This document shows positions 1 to 9,823 of a stretch of 64,000 nt of DNA, piece by piece. Origin of the DNA: Chromobacterium sp. ATCC 53434. GTDB taxonomy: Bacteria > Pseudomonadota > Gammaproteobacteria > Burkholderiales > Chromobacteriaceae. Made by a program: the position numbers and the translations under genes. Every line of letters starts with the position of its first letter. The first letter of the stretch is position 1. Where the stretch lies: the NCBI RefSeq assembly GCF_002848345.1, contig NZ_CP025429.1, positions 1,674,001 through 1,738,000 on the forward strand. Reading direction: 5' to 3'. Under the pieces are notes generated by a model. The model saw only the letters and a list, made by a program, of their open reading frames with translations, ran no database searches and was not told the DNA's origin.

Positions 1-22
1 CGGCTACGATTGCTACTTCCAT
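1..22 (-). CDS. phaA: 5' end of acetyl-CoA acetyltransferase (thiolase), partial
   Basis: Only the first seven codons lie in the window. On the minus strand an AAGGAG ribosome binding site (about positions 29-35) precedes an ATG at 22-20 that opens MEVAIVA, which resembles the usual start of PHA beta-ketothiolases (MEVVIVAA...). It lies 68 bases downstream of the phaC stop on the same strand, and phaC-phaA is a common order in betaproteobacteria. The enzyme would condense two acetyl-CoA to acetoacetyl-CoA for polyhydroxyalkanoate synthesis. The call rests on seven residues plus context. Confidence 0.6.
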
Positions 23-42
23 GTTTTTCTCCTTTAGCTTGC

Positions 43-61
43 GGCCCGCGCGGGGCGGGCC
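43..61 (-). other. Hairpin between phaC and the thiolase gene
   Basis: GGCCCGC (43-49) and GCGGGCC (55-61) form a 7-bp GC stem with a 5-base loop, just upstream of the thiolase ribosome binding site. There is no T-run, so it looks more like an intercistronic processing or attenuating hairpin than a full terminator. Confidence 0.35.
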
Positions 62-90
62 ATGCCGCCCTCAAGGGCGTTTGAATCCGA

Positions 91-1872
91 TTATTGAAGG
101 CTGGCGGCGACCGACGGCATCGCCTTGGCCAGCACATAGCTGCCCGGCGCCGCCAGCAACGGCGGCAATTCCTTGCTGCCCAGCGTTTTCGGCGCGGCCA
201 CCTGCTTGCCGGATTGCGGCGCCAGCCAGGCGTCCCAGTCCTTCCACCAGCTGCCGGGGCGGCTTTCGGCGCCTTCCAGCCACTCGTCGGCGCTCAGCGG
301 CAGCTTGTCGTTGACCCAATAGTTGCGCTTGTCCTTGGTGACCGGATTGATCGAGCCGGCGATGTGGCCGGACGCGCCCAGCACGAAGCGGCGGTTGGGC
401 GCGCCGCTCAGGTATTTCAGGCCGGAATAGGCGGAGTCCCACAGCACGATGTGGTCGTCGCGGGCGGCGAACATGTACAGCGGGATGTCTATCCGGGAAA
501 TGTCGATGGGCACGCCGCACAGCGTGATCACGCCCGGCTTGACCAGCGAGTTGTTCAGATAGAACTGGCGCAGCATGAAGGTGTGCATCGGCAGCGGCAG
601 GTCGACGGCGTCGTTGTTCCAGAACAGGAGGTCGAACGGCGTCGGGGTCTTGCCCAGCAGGTAGTTGTTGACCACGTAGTTCCACACTAGGTCGTTGGCG
701 CGCAGGCTGGCGAAGGTGCGGCCTATCTCCTTGCCGCTGATGATGCCGCCGGCGGCCATCTTGGCCTCGCGGCTGGCCACCAGCGCCTCGTCGATGAAGA
801 AGGAGATCTCGCCGGGTTCGGAATGGTCGATCAGCGAAGTCATGAAGGTGGCGGAGTCGAAGTATTTCAGGCCCCTGGCCTGGGCCACGCACAGGGCGGT
901 GCTGAGGATGACGCCACCGACGCAGAAGCCCAGTACGTTCATCGTCGGCTGCTTGCTGACCTTCTTTATCGCCTCGGCGGCGGCGAACACGCCGTCCTCG
1001 ATATAGTTTTCCCAGGTGAAGTGCTTCATCTCGGCCACCGCCGAGCGCCAGCTGATCAAGAAGACGCGGTAACCCTGGGCGACGAAGTGGCGCACCATGG
1101 AATTGTCCTGCTGCAGGTCCATCAGGTAGTACTTGTTGATGCAGGGCGGCACCAGCAGCAGCGGTTTCTCGTACACCTTGCCGGTGGTCGGCGTGTACTG
1201 GATCAGCTCGATCAGCTCATTGCGGAACACCACCTGGCCCGGCGTCACCACCAGGTTCTCGCCGATCTCGAACTTGCTCTCGTCGGACATCGAGATATGG
1301 CCCTTCTGGATGTCCTCCATCATGTTCTTCATGCCTTCGACCAGGCTTTCGCCCTGGGTCTCTATCGCGCGTTTGACCACGTCCGGATTGGTCAGCATGA
1401 AGTTGCTCGGCGACATCGCGTCAAGGTACTGGCGGGTGGCGAAGGCCAGCTTGTCCTTGGCGTTTTCGTCGATCTGGGTCTGGTCCACCAGCTCGGTCAT
1501 CCACTTGGAGGTCAGCAGATAGCTTTGGCGCAGAAAGTTGTAGAACGGATGCTCGCTCCACTCGGGCGAGGCGAAGCGGCGATCGGCCGGCGCCGCGCGC
1601 GGGGCGGCTTCGGCGGCCGGGGTCTCGCCGGCGGTCTGGCCGATGAATTGCGACCACAGATTCAGTTGCTGCTGGTACAGGCTGGATTGCAGGCTGAGCA
1701 GCTGGTTGGTGTGATTCATCAACTGCGACCATGCGCCGGACAGCGGATTGGCGTTGCCGTCGGGGCAGCCGCCCAGCGACAGCGAATTGACGAGCTGCTG
1801 CATCCATTGCTGATTGGCGGTGGAAAGTCCGGTGAAAAAATCTTCCAGCGAAGCGGTACTATTCTGGGACAA
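91..1872 (-). CDS. phaC: Class I poly(3-hydroxyalkanoate) synthase
   Basis: Polymerises 3-hydroxyacyl-CoA into storage polyester at the granule surface. The 593-residue protein has the variable N-terminal PhaC domain (about 1-200) and an alpha/beta-hydrolase core. The lipase-like box GFCVGG carries the nucleophile Cys317; Asp473 (in RDDHIV) and His503 (in GASGHIAG) complete the triad, matching Cys319/Asp480/His508 of Cupriavidus necator PhaC. Length fits class I enzymes. The start codon is TTG (1872-1870), supported by an AGGAG site seven bases upstream; no ATG is as well placed. A thiolase gene follows on the same strand. Upstream lies a divergent hydrolase gene. Confidence 0.96.
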   Translation of the reverse strand: MSQNSTASLEDFFTGLSTANQQWMQQLVNSLSLGGCPDGNANPLSGAWSQLMNHTNQLLSLQSSLYQQQLNLWSQFIGQTAGETPAAEAAPRAAPADRRFASPEWSEHPFYNFLRQSYLLTSKWMTELVDQTQIDENAKDKLAFATRQYLDAMSPSNFMLTNPDVVKRAIETQGESLVEGMKNMMEDIQKGHISMSDESKFEIGENLVVTPGQVVFRNELIELIQYTPTTGKVYEKPLLLVPPCINKYYLMDLQQDNSMVRHFVAQGYRVFLISWRSAVAEMKHFTWENYIEDGVFAAAEAIKKVSKQPTMNVLGFCVGGVILSTALCVAQARGLKYFDSATFMTSLIDHSEPGEISFFIDEALVASREAKMAAGGIISGKEIGRTFASLRANDLVWNYVVNNYLLGKTPTPFDLLFWNNDAVDLPLPMHTFMLRQFYLNNSLVKPGVITLCGVPIDISRIDIPLYMFAARDDHIVLWDSAYSGLKYLSGAPNRRFVLGASGHIAGSINPVTKDKRNYWVNDKLPLSADEWLEGAESRPGSWWKDWDAWLAPQSGKQVAAPKTLGSKELPPLLAAPGSYVLAKAMPSVAASLQ

Positions 1873-2137
1873 GATGAATCTCCTGATACGTGCCTGAAGC
1901 GTTATCGAAGCCTGTCTGAATCTGTATTGAATGCATGGTCAAGCGAATGTACCTGCAAACTGTAACATGGCTTGCATGACATTTTCACGCCATCCTGCCA
2001 TTGGAAACCGTTGATGGCGCTCAAATACCGGCATTTGTTGCTGCAATGCGCAAAAATGCGCCGGACAGGGCGGAACCGCGGTATGGATTTCGCATCGCTT
2101 GTGGGATAATTGACCGATACGCTTATGAGGAATTGCA

Positions 2138-2788
2138 ATGGCAAGTGTAAAACTGGGATTACATACTGTCCGAATCGGGAATATATTCTGCATCGGTCGC
2201 AATTACGCCGCGCACGCTGCGGAATTGGGCAATCCGGTAGAGGACGAGCCGCTGGTGTTTCTCAAGCCGACTTCGGCGCTGCTGGACGAATCGGAGCCGA
2301 TCCGGCTGCCGGACTATTCCAGCGATGTCCATCATGAATGCGAGCTGGTGGTGTTGATAGGCAAGGGCGGCGACGATATCGCGCCGGAACAGGCGCTGGG
2401 CCACGTCGCCGGCTACGGCATCGGCCTGGATCTGACCGCCCGCGACGTGCAGGGCGAGGCCAAGCGCAAGGGCCAGCCGTGGACCAAGGCCAAGGGCTTT
2501 CGCGGCGCGGCCTGCGTGTCGGCGCTGGTGCCGGCGGCGCGGGTGGCCGATCCGCAGCAGCTGCGTTTCGACCTCAGAGTGAACGGCCAGCTGCGGCAAA
2601 ACGGCGACGCCGGCCTGATGCTGTTCACGGTGGCGCGGCAGATCAGCCATTTGTCGCGGCTGTACGGCCTGTCCGACGGCGACCTGATCTTCACCGGCAC
2701 GCCGGAGGGCGTGGCGCGCATCGTGTCCGGCGACGAGCTAGAACTCAGCCTGCATGGCCAGGTGTCGGCGCACTGGAAGGTGGCGTGA
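2138..2788 (+). CDS. Fumarylacetoacetate hydrolase (FAH) family protein
   Basis: 216 residues, the size of short FAHD1/YcgM-type proteins, which cleave acylpyruvates or decarboxylate oxaloacetate with a divalent metal. The family metal site is visible: the acidic pair in HHECELVV (near residues 68-75) and the Asp in GLDLTARD (near 97-104). IFTGTPEGV near the C-terminus is a characteristic FAH motif. A GAGGA ribosome binding site lies about seven bases before the ATG. The stop overlaps the start of the next gene (TGATG), implying translational coupling. The natural substrate cannot be told from sequence. Confidence 0.85.
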   Translation: MASVKLGLHTVRIGNIFCIGRNYAAHAAELGNPVEDEPLVFLKPTSALLDESEPIRLPDYSSDVHHECELVVLIGKGGDDIAPEQALGHVAGYGIGLDLTARDVQGEAKRKGQPWTKAKGFRGAACVSALVPAARVADPQQLRFDLRVNGQLRQNGDAGLMLFTVARQISHLSRLYGLSDGDLIFTGTPEGVARIVSGDELELSLHGQVSAHWKVA

Positions 2789-3192
2789 TGGCAAGGCAGG
2801 AAGAGCGGGACGACGACAAGGTGCGTCTGGACAAATGGTTGTGGGCGGCGCGTTTCTTCAAGACGCGCCAGCTGGCGCACGAGGCGCTGGAGCTGGGCCG
2901 GGTGCTGGTGGGCGGCGAGCGGGTCAAGGCCTCGCGCGTGGTCAAGGAAGGCGACAAGCTGTTCCTGCGGCTGAATCAGCTGGAGTACAACGTCGAGGTG
3001 CTGCAGCTTTCCACCCAGCGCCGGCCGGCCAAGGAGGCGGTGCTGATGTACCGCGAAGACGAGGCTTCCATCGTCGCCCGCGAGGAGAAGTCGCTGCTGT
3101 TGAAGGCCGAGCATGCCAGCTTTCCCCATGGCGACGGCCGTCCCACCAAGAAGGCCCGGCGCGAGATATCCCGTTTCAAGTCGTCGTTTTAG
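2788..3192 (+). CDS. hslR: S4-domain RNA-binding protein, Hsp15 family
   Basis: 134 residues with an N-terminal S4 RNA-binding domain (VRLDKWLWAARFFKTR, about 12-27, through GGERVKASRVV) and a basic C-terminal tail (KKARREISRFKSSF). Hsp15 binds stalled 50S subunits carrying nascent chains and helps recycle them; this size and the opening LDKWLWAARFFKTR are typical of the family. The ATG overlaps the stop of the FAH gene by one base, so the two are probably co-transcribed, although no functional link is obvious. Confidence 0.85.
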   Translation: MARQEERDDDKVRLDKWLWAARFFKTRQLAHEALELGRVLVGGERVKASRVVKEGDKLFLRLNQLEYNVEVLQLSTQRRPAKEAVLMYREDEASIVAREEKSLLLKAEHASFPHGDGRPTKKARREISRFKSSF

Positions 3193-3239
3193 CCGTGTCC
3201 GCGGTGCCGGACTTCGCCCGGCATCGAACCTCCAGAAAG

Positions 3240-4406
3240 ATGACAATGCAGTCGCTGTTGCCGTTCGCCTCGTTCTACTTCACCTATTTCACTTTCCAGG
3301 GCATGTTCAGCCCGTTCTGGGGCCTGTATCTGCAGTCGCTGTCGTTCAGCGCCTGGCAGATCTCGGTGCTGATGGCGTTGTCCACGCTGGCCCGCATCAT
3401 CGCCCCGGGCTTCTGGGGCTGGCTGGCCGACAGGAGCGGCCGCCGGCGCAACATCATCGTCAGCACCTCCATTCTGTCCGCCGCCAGTTTCTGCCTGGTG
3501 GGGCTGGACAACGGTTTCTGGTGGATATTCCTCAGTCTGGCGGTCTCGCATTTCTTCTGGGCGGCGGCCTTGCCGCTGGTCGAGGCCAGCACCGCCTATC
3601 TGACGCGCGACAATCCGGGGCGCTACAGCCGGGTGCGGGTGTGGGGGTCGATAGGCTTCGTCTGCCTGGCGATGAGCGGCGGTTATATGCTGGACTGGCT
3701 GGGCATCGCGGCGACGCCGTGGATCGTCTCGGCCTTGCTGATCGGTGTGGCGCTGTCGGCGTTCAAGGTGCCGGAAGTGGTGCCGACCGGCAAGCCCAGG
3801 CCGGCCGGGCCGATCTGGGAAACCTTGCGCAAGCCGGCGGTGATCGCGCTGTTCGCCTGCTGTTTCCTGCAGGCCCTCGCCCATGGCCCGTACTACACCT
3901 TCTATTCGCTGGGCCTGAAGGCTTTCGGCTACGACAAGGCGGCCGTCGGCGTGTTGTGGGCGCTGGGCGTGGTGTTCGAGGTGGGCGTCTTCATGTTGAT
4001 GCCCCGCATCATGCGCCGCTTCGGGCTGGAGGCGCTGATGCTGGCGTCCTTGCTGGCGGCGGTGCTGCGCTTCGGCCTGATCGCCACCTGCCTCGCGTCG
4101 CCGCTGGTCGCCGGCTTCGCCCAGGCGCTGCATGCGCTGACCTACGCGCTGCACCACGCGTCGGCGATAGGCCTGATCAACCGAATGTTCGCCGAACAGC
4201 ACCACGGCCGCGCGCAGGGCCTGTACATCGTCGCGTCCTTCGGCGTCGGAGGCAGCGGCGGCGGCCTGATAGGCGGGCTGGTGTGGCCGCACGGCGGCGT
4301 GCTGCCGACCTTCGCGATGTCGGCCGTCGCGGCGCTGATCGGCGCGCTGGTGTGCTTGCGCTGGCTGCGGCCCGCCGGCAAGCTCAGAGCAGCATCACCA
4401 GTTTGA
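3240..4406 (+). CDS. MFS transporter, HcaT/LacY-like (MFS_1_like)
   Basis: 388 residues with about twelve hydrophobic segments. The opening SFYFTYFTFQGMFSPFWGLY, WGWLADRSGRRR in the loop after the second segment, and VRVWGSIGFV are typical of the 3-phenylpropionate/nucleoside:H+ symporter branch. The start is one of two nearby ATGs (3240 or 3246) following an AGAAAG-like site; frame upstream of it is the shadow of the S4 gene. It begins 47 bases after the S4 gene and may be in the same transcript. Its 3' end overlaps the convergent regulator gene by 23 bases. Substrate unknown. Confidence 0.8.
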   Translation: MTMQSLLPFASFYFTYFTFQGMFSPFWGLYLQSLSFSAWQISVLMALSTLARIIAPGFWGWLADRSGRRRNIIVSTSILSAASFCLVGLDNGFWWIFLSLAVSHFFWAAALPLVEASTAYLTRDNPGRYSRVRVWGSIGFVCLAMSGGYMLDWLGIAATPWIVSALLIGVALSAFKVPEVVPTGKPRPAGPIWETLRKPAVIALFACCFLQALAHGPYYTFYSLGLKAFGYDKAAVGVLWALGVVFEVGVFMLMPRIMRRFGLEALMLASLLAAVLRFGLIATCLASPLVAGFAQALHALTYALHHASAIGLINRMFAEQHHGRAQGLYIVASFGVGGSGGGLIGGLVWPHGGVLPTFAMSAVAALIGALVCLRWLRPAGKLRAASPV

Positions 4407-5157
4407 ATTCCGGCGCGTTGGCCGGCCTGAGCGTGATCTGCTGCTTCTGAAGCGGGCCGAGGCGGGGGTGGCGGAAGCCGCGCTCGCCGCCTTCGCGCTC
4501 CAGCACGTCCTGCTGCCGCCACAGGCGGTCGAACTCCGGGCTTAGCCGGCGCAGGCGCTCCAACATCGGCGCGGTGGCGGCGTCGTCCAGTTGCTGGCCC
4601 AGGTCGGCGCGCAATTCGGCGACGATGCGGCGCGCGCGCTCGGGCCAGTTGTCTATGAAGGTCCGCGCCTCCGGCATCAGGAACACGAAATCCAGCTGGT
4701 TGCGGCTGGCGTCGGGCTTGCCCAGCCAGTCGCAGAACAGTTCCGCCGCCGCCAGGTTCCAGGCGACCGCCTGCCAGTGGCGGTCCAGCACATAGGCCGG
4801 CATGTCCATGCGCGGCAACATCCTCTCCAGTATCTCGCGCGCCTGCGGATTCGCGTCGGCGCGCTTCTCCTGCGGGTTTTTCAGGCCGGCCAGGTCGAAC
4901 AGGTAGTCGGTTTCCGCGCCGGACAATTGCAGGGCCGCGGCCAGCCGGGTCAGCGTGTGCGCCGACACCGATTCGCTGCGGCCCTGTTCCAGCCAGGTCA
5001 GCCAGGTGGGGCTGATGCCGGCCAGTTGCGCCACTTCCTCGCGGCGCAGGCCCTTGGCGCGGCGGCGCAGGCCGCTAGGCAGGCCGGCCTGCTGCGGCGT
5101 CAGCCGTTCGCGGTGGGCGCGCAGAAAGGCGCCCAGCGGGGTCGATGTGCTGTCCAT
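4384..5157 (-). CDS. XRE-family regulator with MmyB-like ligand-binding domain
   Basis: 257 residues. The N-terminal helix-turn-helix (about 10-85) carries [14 protein letters not shown] and WLEQGR, typical of the HTH_31 type. The C-terminal 150 residues ([18 protein letters not shown], then [10 protein letters not shown], then [10 protein letters not shown]) match the MmyB-like domain found in many actinobacterial and betaproteobacterial regulators. It is divergent from leuC with only about 100 bases between, which contain two perfect inverted repeats, so autoregulation is likely; control of leuC is possible. Tail-to-tail overlap with the MFS gene. Confidence 0.85.
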   Translation of the reverse strand: MDSTSTPLGAFLRAHRERLTPQQAGLPSGLRRRAKGLRREEVAQLAGISPTWLTWLEQGRSESVSAHTLTRLAAALQLSGAETDYLFDLAGLKNPQEKRADANPQAREILERMLPRMDMPAYVLDRHWQAVAWNLAAAELFCDWLGKPDASRNQLDFVFLMPEARTFIDNWPERARRIVAELRADLGQQLDDAATAPMLERLRRLSPEFDRLWRQQDVLEREGGERGFRHPRLGPLQKQQITLRPANAPEFKLVMLL

Positions 5158-5162
5158 GGTCT

Positions 5163-5212
5163 GATCCTGTTGGTTTTTATACCAGTATAACGTCTTATCT
5201 TGTAACAGGATC
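5163..5212. promoter_or_regulatory. Nested inverted repeats between regulator gene and leuC
   Basis: GATCCTGTT (5163-5171) is perfectly repeated in inverted orientation as AACAGGATC (5204-5212). Between them TTATAC-CA-GTATAA (5177-5190) is a second perfect dyad with 6-bp arms. The pair fills the short gap between the divergent regulator gene and leuC, where an operator for the XRE-type regulator would be expected. Function is inferred from position and symmetry. Confidence 0.5.
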
Positions 5213-5258
5213 GAAGCTGGTCGAATATGTGTTCAACGACGACCGGAGGAAACGCAAC

Positions 5259-6674
5259 ATGACCGCGAAAACCTTGTACGACAAACTGTGGGACAGCCAC
5301 GTGGTGCGCCAGGAGGCCGACGGCACCGCGCTGTTGTACATCGACCGCCACCTGGTGCACGAGGTGACCAGCCCGCAGGCCTTCGAGGGCCTGAAACTGG
5401 CTGGCCGCCCGCTGTGGCGCGTCGACTCGGTGGTGTCCACCGCCGACCACAACACGCCGACCGACCACTGGGACCGGGGCATCCAGGACCCGATCTCGCG
5501 ACAGCAGGTGGAGACGCTGGACGCCAATATCCGCGAATTCGGCGCGCTGGCCTATTTCCCGTTCAAGGACAAGGGTCATGGCATCGTCCATGTGATGGGG
5601 CCGGAGCAGGGCGCCACGTTGCCGGGCATGACCGTGGTCTGCGGCGACAGCCATACCTCGACGCACGGCGCCTTCGGCGCGCTGGCGCACGGCATCGGCA
5701 CCTCCGAGGTCGAGCATGTGATGGCCACCCAGTGCCTGGTGGCCAAGAAGTCCAAAAACATGTTGGTCCGGGTGGACGGGCGGCTGGGCGCGGGCGTCAC
5801 CGCCAAGGACGTGGCCTTGGCCGTCATCGGCAAGATAGGCACGGCCGGCGGCACCGGCTACGCGATGGAGTTCGGCGGCGAGGCGATACGGAACCTGTCG
5901 ATGGAAGGCCGGATGACGCTGTGCAATATGGCGATCGAGGGCGGCGCCCGCTCCGGCCTGGTGGCGGTGGACGACAAGACCATCGCCTATGTCGAAGGAC
6001 GTCCGTTCGCGCCCAAGGCCGAGCAATGGCAACAAGCCGTCGCCTACTGGAACACGCTGCATTCCGACGACGGCGCGCATTTCGACGCGGTGGTGGCGCT
6101 GGACGCCGCCGACATCCAGCCGCAGGTCACCTGGGGCACGTCGCCGGAGATGGTGACGGCCGTCGGCGGCAAGGTGCCGAATCCCGCCGCCGAGAGCGAC
6201 CCTGTCAAAAAGGCCGGCATCGAGCGCGCGCTGGCCTATATGGGTCTGGAGGCCGATACGCCGATAGCCGAGATTCCGGTGGACGTGGTCTTCATCGGCT
6301 CCTGTACCAACAGCCGCATCGAGGACCTGCGCGAGGCCGCCGCGGTGGCCCGCGGCCGCCGCAAGGCCGACAACGTCAAGCAGGTGCTGGTGGTGCCGGG
6401 CTCCGGCCTTGTCAAGGCGCAGGCCGAGGACGAGGGGCTGGACAGGATTTTCGTCGCCGCCGGCTTCGAATGGCGCGAGCCGGGCTGTTCGATGTGTCTG
6501 GCGATGAACGCCGACCGGCTGTTGCCGGGCGAGCGCTGCGCATCCACCTCCAACCGCAATTTCGAAGGTCGCCAGGGCCAGGGCGGACGCACCCATCTGG
6601 TGAGCCCGGCGATGGCGGCGGCGGCGGCGGTGGCCGGCCATTTCGTCGACGTGCGCCGGCTGGCGGACGGCTAG
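5259..6674 (+). CDS. leuC: 3-isopropylmalate dehydratase, large subunit
   Basis: Aconitase-family subunit that, with LeuD, isomerises 2- to 3-isopropylmalate in leucine synthesis. 471 residues, beginning [16 protein letters not shown] as in other LeuC proteins. The [4Fe-4S] ligands are Cys349 (GSCTNSR), Cys410 and Cys413 (CSMC), in register with E. coli LeuC. The ATG at 5259 follows GGAGGA at 5245-5250; the frame is open further upstream but without homology. It heads the leucine cluster; leuD follows after a small lipoprotein gene, and leuB after two more small genes. Confidence 0.97.
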   Translation: MTAKTLYDKLWDSHVVRQEADGTALLYIDRHLVHEVTSPQAFEGLKLAGRPLWRVDSVVSTADHNTPTDHWDRGIQDPISRQQVETLDANIREFGALAYFPFKDKGHGIVHVMGPEQGATLPGMTVVCGDSHTSTHGAFGALAHGIGTSEVEHVMATQCLVAKKSKNMLVRVDGRLGAGVTAKDVALAVIGKIGTAGGTGYAMEFGGEAIRNLSMEGRMTLCNMAIEGGARSGLVAVDDKTIAYVEGRPFAPKAEQWQQAVAYWNTLHSDDGAHFDAVVALDAADIQPQVTWGTSPEMVTAVGGKVPNPAAESDPVKKAGIERALAYMGLEADTPIAEIPVDVVFIGSCTNSRIEDLREAAAVARGRRKADNVKQVLVVPGSGLVKAQAEDEGLDRIFVAAGFEWREPGCSMCLAMNADRLLPGERCASTSNRNFEGRQGQGGRTHLVSPAMAAAAAVAGHFVDVRRLADG

Positions 6675-6804
6675 ATCGCGACGGTGGGGAGCAAAATCCG
6701 GCGCGATATGTCAGACAGCAATGGGAAGGCATCCGGCAGTTCGCTAGAATGCCTGTTCATCATTGTCAGACAGCCCGGCTGTCACTCACTGGAGCGAAAA
6801 TACC

Positions 6805-6990
6805 ATGAATAAAGCGATTGTTTGTTTGAGCCTGGCCCTGTTGCTGGCCGGCTGCAATACCGTGCAGGGCGTCAAGGCCGATGCCAAGGAAGGCGGCCAG
6901 GCGGTCGGTCACGGTTTGCAGAGGGCGGGACAGGCGGTCGGCAACGCGGTGGAAAGAGGTGGCGAGGCGATAGAGCACGCCTCCCACTAA
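6805..6990 (+). CDS. Entericidin-like small lipoprotein
   Basis: 61 residues: a short hydrophobic signal peptide ending in the lipobox LLAGC (Cys about residue 16), followed by a glycine/alanine-rich amphipathic stretch with repeated GQAVG / GEAIEH elements. This is the layout of EcnA/EcnB-type entericidins, small membrane lipoproteins. GGAGCG at 6791 precedes the ATG by eight bases. It sits between leuC (130 bases before) and leuD (30 bases after) in the same direction, so it is probably carried on the leu transcript. No partner antidote gene is visible nearby. Confidence 0.75.
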   Translation: MNKAIVCLSLALLLAGCNTVQGVKADAKEGGQAVGHGLQRAGQAVGNAVERGGEAIEHASH

Positions 6991-7020
6991 ACGCCGCGCC
7001 ATCCTTGACGGGAGCGCAAT

Positions 7021-7659
7021 ATGAAAGCATTCACCACTTTGGAAGGCCTGGTCTGCCCGCTGGACCGCGCCAATGTCGATACCGACGCCATCATTCCGAA
7101 GCAGTTCCTGAAGTCGGTCAAACGATCCGGCTTCGGCCCCAATCTGTTCGACGCGTGGCGCTATCTCGACCACGGCGAACCCGGCATGGACAACGCCAAG
7201 CGCCCGCTGAACCCGGACTTCGTGTTGAACCAGCCGCGTTATCAGGGCGCGCAGGTTCTGCTGGCGCGGGAGAACTTCGGTTGCGGTTCCAGCCGCGAAC
7301 ACGCGCCGTGGGCGCTGGACGACCAGGGCTTCCGCGCGGTGATCGCTCCCAGCTTCGCCGACATCTTCTTCAATAACTGCTACAAGAACGGCCTGCTGCC
7401 CATCGTGCTGGCGGCCGACATCGTCGACCAGCTGTTCCGCGAGTGCGAGGCGGCGCCGGGCTACAGTCTGAAGGTGGACCTGGCGGCGCAGACGGTGGCC
7501 ACGCCGTCCGGCCAGGCCTTTCCCTTCGACATCACCGAGCATCGCAAGCATTGCCTGCTGGGCGGCCTGGACGAAATCGGCCTGACTTTGCGCCACGCCG
7601 ACGAGATCAAGGCCTTCGAGGCCAGGCGCCGCGCCGCGCAGCCGTGGTTGTTCGGCTGA
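7021..7659 (+). CDS. leuD: 3-isopropylmalate dehydratase, small subunit
   Basis: 212 residues, the normal LeuD length. The swivel-domain signatures are present: [15 protein letters not shown] near residue 20 and [14 protein letters not shown] near residue 85. Forms the LeuCD isomerase with the product of the upstream leuC. The start [20 protein letters not shown] matches betaproteobacterial LeuD, with a GGGAG-type site just upstream. Confidence 0.97.
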   Translation: MKAFTTLEGLVCPLDRANVDTDAIIPKQFLKSVKRSGFGPNLFDAWRYLDHGEPGMDNAKRPLNPDFVLNQPRYQGAQVLLARENFGCGSSREHAPWALDDQGFRAVIAPSFADIFFNNCYKNGLLPIVLAADIVDQLFRECEAAPGYSLKVDLAAQTVATPSGQAFPFDITEHRKHCLLGGLDEIGLTLRHADEIKAFEARRRAAQPWLFG

Positions 7660-7689
7660 TACGATCAGTCAACGCATGGGGGTAGCGAG

Positions 7690-8271
7690 ATGGGACAGCG
7701 TTATCTGGAGCTTAAGGATTCGCACCGCGAGTTTATTGCTGGACAGAAACTGTTTTTCGTCGCAACCGCCATGCAGGACGGGCATGTCAACTTGTCGCCC
7801 AAGGGGATGGACTCGCTGAGGGTGTTGGGGTCGAGCCGGGTCGTTTGGCTGAACGTCACGGGCAGCGGCAACGAGACCGCCAGCCATATCGAACACCATC
7901 CCCGCATGACCTTGATGTTTTGCGCGTTTGAGGGCAAGCCGCTGATTCTGCGCCTTTATGGACAGGCGAGAGCGATTCATCGCGGCGATTCGGAGTGGGG
8001 CGACTATTACGATTTGTTCGAGCCTTTGCCGGGCTCCCGCCAAGTCTTTCTGCTGGACGTGGATCTGGTCCAAGTCTCTTGCGGCATGTCCGTCCCTTAC
8101 TATCAGTATGTGGGCGAGCGGGAACAATTGAACGACTGGGCCCGCGCCAAGGGCGAGTCGGGTGTGCAGGCGTACTGGCGAAGCAAGAATGGCGTGAGCC
8201 TGGATGGCCTGCCGACCGGCATTATTGAAAAAAGCGGCCTGGTAAGCGCCGATGAAACCAGTCCGCAGTGA
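7690..8271 (+). CDS. Pyridoxamine 5'-phosphate oxidase-family flavin/heme-type protein
   Basis: 193 residues with the split beta-barrel FMN-binding fold signature: LFFVATAMQDGHVNLSPKG (about 21-39), then VVWLNVTGSGNETASHIEHH and MTLMFCAFEGKPLILRLYG. Members include FMN oxidoreductases and heme-binding proteins of unknown role. The cluster NLSPKGMDSLRVL is typical of the PNPOx-like 'general stress' branch rather than true PdxH. It lies between leuD and leuB, same direction, and its last 20 bases overlap the next gene. No role in leucine synthesis is known. Confidence 0.75.
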   Translation: MGQRYLELKDSHREFIAGQKLFFVATAMQDGHVNLSPKGMDSLRVLGSSRVVWLNVTGSGNETASHIEHHPRMTLMFCAFEGKPLILRLYGQARAIHRGDSEWGDYYDLFEPLPGSRQVFLLDVDLVQVSCGMSVPYYQYVGEREQLNDWARAKGESGVQAYWRSKNGVSLDGLPTGIIEKSGLVSADETSPQ

Positions 8272-8593
8272 CGACGACGGCGAGCAGGGCTCCGTGGCGC
8301 GGCGCGGCTGGATGGCGTGGCTGCATGGCCATCCGCTGGTGGCTTTTCTGCTGCTGGGCTTGAGTTTTCTGCTGTTCGGCGCCTCCACGGTCAATCTGGC
8401 TCTATTACTGCAGCTGAACCTCAAGCTGTGGCTGGACGTGGGTTGGCAGGCGGCGATGGACGGCGCGCTGCGCCAGCTGGGCGAGCTGCTGCTGTCCGGC
8501 TATGCCGCGATGGCGGCCTACATCGTGTTCAAGTGTTGCGAAAAGGCGCTGGTGGAGCGTTTGACCCGGCGCGACGAAGATAAACGGAAATAA
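8252..8593 (+). CDS. Small membrane protein of unknown function
   Basis: 113 residues. A charged N-terminus is followed by two or more hydrophobic segments (PLVAFLLLGLSFLLFGASTV about 31-50, and LLLSGYAAMAAYIVFKCC about 80-97), then a charged tail. I recognise no family. It overlaps the PNPOx-family gene by 20 bases and ends 12 bases before leuB, so it is within the leu transcription unit. Confidence 0.65.
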   Translation: MKPVRSDDDGEQGSVARRGWMAWLHGHPLVAFLLLGLSFLLFGASTVNLALLLQLNLKLWLDVGWQAAMDGALRQLGELLLSGYAAMAAYIVFKCCEKALVERLTRRDEDKRK

Positions 8594-8605
8594 GGAAAAA
8601 AAATC

Positions 8606-9670
8606 ATGAAGATCGCCATCTTGCCGGGAGACGGCATCGGTCCGGAAATCATCGCCCAGGCCGAGCGGGTGCTGGAGGTGCTGCGCCGCGACGGCCTGCC
8701 GATCGAGACCGAACACGCGCCGCTGGGCGGCGCGGCCTACGACGCCTTCGGCCAGCCGTATCCGGACTTCACCCGCAAACTGTGCGGCGACGCCGACGCG
8801 GTGTTGCTGGGCGCCGTCGGCGGTCCGCAATACGACAAGCTGGAGCGGCCGTTGCGGCCGGAGCGCGGCCTGCTGGCGATCCGCAAGGACCTGGGCCTGT
8901 TCGCCAATCTGCGCCCGGCCATCCTGTATCCGGAGCTGGCCAACGCGTCGACGCTGAAGCCCGAGGTGGTGGCCGGACTGGACATCATGATCGTGCGCGA
9001 ACTGACCGGCGACATCTATTTCGGCCAGCCGCGCGGCATCGCCGTCAACGAGCTGGGCGAGCGCGAGGCCTACAACACCATGCGTTACAGCGAGAGCGAG
9101 GTGCGCCGCATCGCCCACGTCGCCTTCGGCATCGCGATGAAGCGGGGCCGCAAGCTGTGCTCGGTGGACAAGGCCAATGTGCTGGAGACCACCGAGTTCT
9201 GGAAGGAAATCATGATAGACGTGGCGCGCGAGTACCCGGAAGTGACGCTCAGCCACATGTACGTCGACAACGCGGCGATGCAGCTGGTGCGCAATCCGAA
9301 GCAATTCGACGTAATGGTCACCGGCAATATCTTCGGCGACATCCTGTCCGACGAGGCCTCGATGCTGACCGGTTCGATAGGCATGCTGCCGTCGGCCTCG
9401 CTGGACGCCAACAACAAGGGCTTGTACGAACCCAGCCACGGCTCGGCGCCGGACATCGCCGGTCAGAACCTGGCCAATCCGCTGGCCACCATCCTGTCCG
9501 CCGCGATGATGCTGCGCTACAGCTTCGGCCAGGAAGACGCGGCGCGCCGCGTCGAGGACGCGGTCAAGAAAGTGCTGGCCCAGGGCTACCGCACTGGCGA
9601 CATCCACGAGGCCGGCTGCGAGAAGGTCAGCTGCTCCGGCATGGGCGACGCGGTGGTGGCGGCGATGTAG
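8606..9670 (+). CDS. leuB: 3-isopropylmalate dehydrogenase
   Basis: 354 residues; NAD+-dependent oxidative decarboxylation of 3-isopropylmalate to 2-oxoisocaproate. Visible family motifs: [11 protein letters not shown] at the start, GAVGGPQYD, the substrate-binding [10 protein letters not shown], and the NAD-binding [20 protein letters not shown]. An AAGGA site precedes the ATG. It closes the leucine cluster and is followed by a probable terminator. Confidence 0.98.
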   Translation: MKIAILPGDGIGPEIIAQAERVLEVLRRDGLPIETEHAPLGGAAYDAFGQPYPDFTRKLCGDADAVLLGAVGGPQYDKLERPLRPERGLLAIRKDLGLFANLRPAILYPELANASTLKPEVVAGLDIMIVRELTGDIYFGQPRGIAVNELGEREAYNTMRYSESEVRRIAHVAFGIAMKRGRKLCSVDKANVLETTEFWKEIMIDVAREYPEVTLSHMYVDNAAMQLVRNPKQFDVMVTGNIFGDILSDEASMLTGSIGMLPSASLDANNKGLYEPSHGSAPDIAGQNLANPLATILSAAMMLRYSFGQEDAARRVEDAVKKVLAQGYRTGDIHEAGCEKVSCSGMGDAVVAAM

Positions 9671-9701
9671 GCCGTATCGTCTGCTTGAGGTATTGATGAT
9701 G

Positions 9702-9736
9702 AAGCGGCACGGCTTTGAAAGAGGCTGTGCCGTTTT
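9702..9736 (+). terminator. Probable terminator after leuB
   Basis: AAGCGGCAC (9702-9710) pairs with GTGCCGTTT (9727-9735), one G-T pair, with a 16-base loop and a TTTT run. It is 32 bases after the leuB stop. Confidence 0.5.
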
Positions 9737-9823
9737 GTCGGCGGCGAAGGCGATGGCATCGATCATGCCGCCATCGGTTTTATGTGGCATGCTGTACTGG
9801 TTGAAATCTATGGGGCGCGTCTC

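Noticed and set aside
6805..6990. Entericidin toxin-antidote pair
   Set aside because: Only one small lipoprotein gene is present; no second entericidin frame lies next to it.
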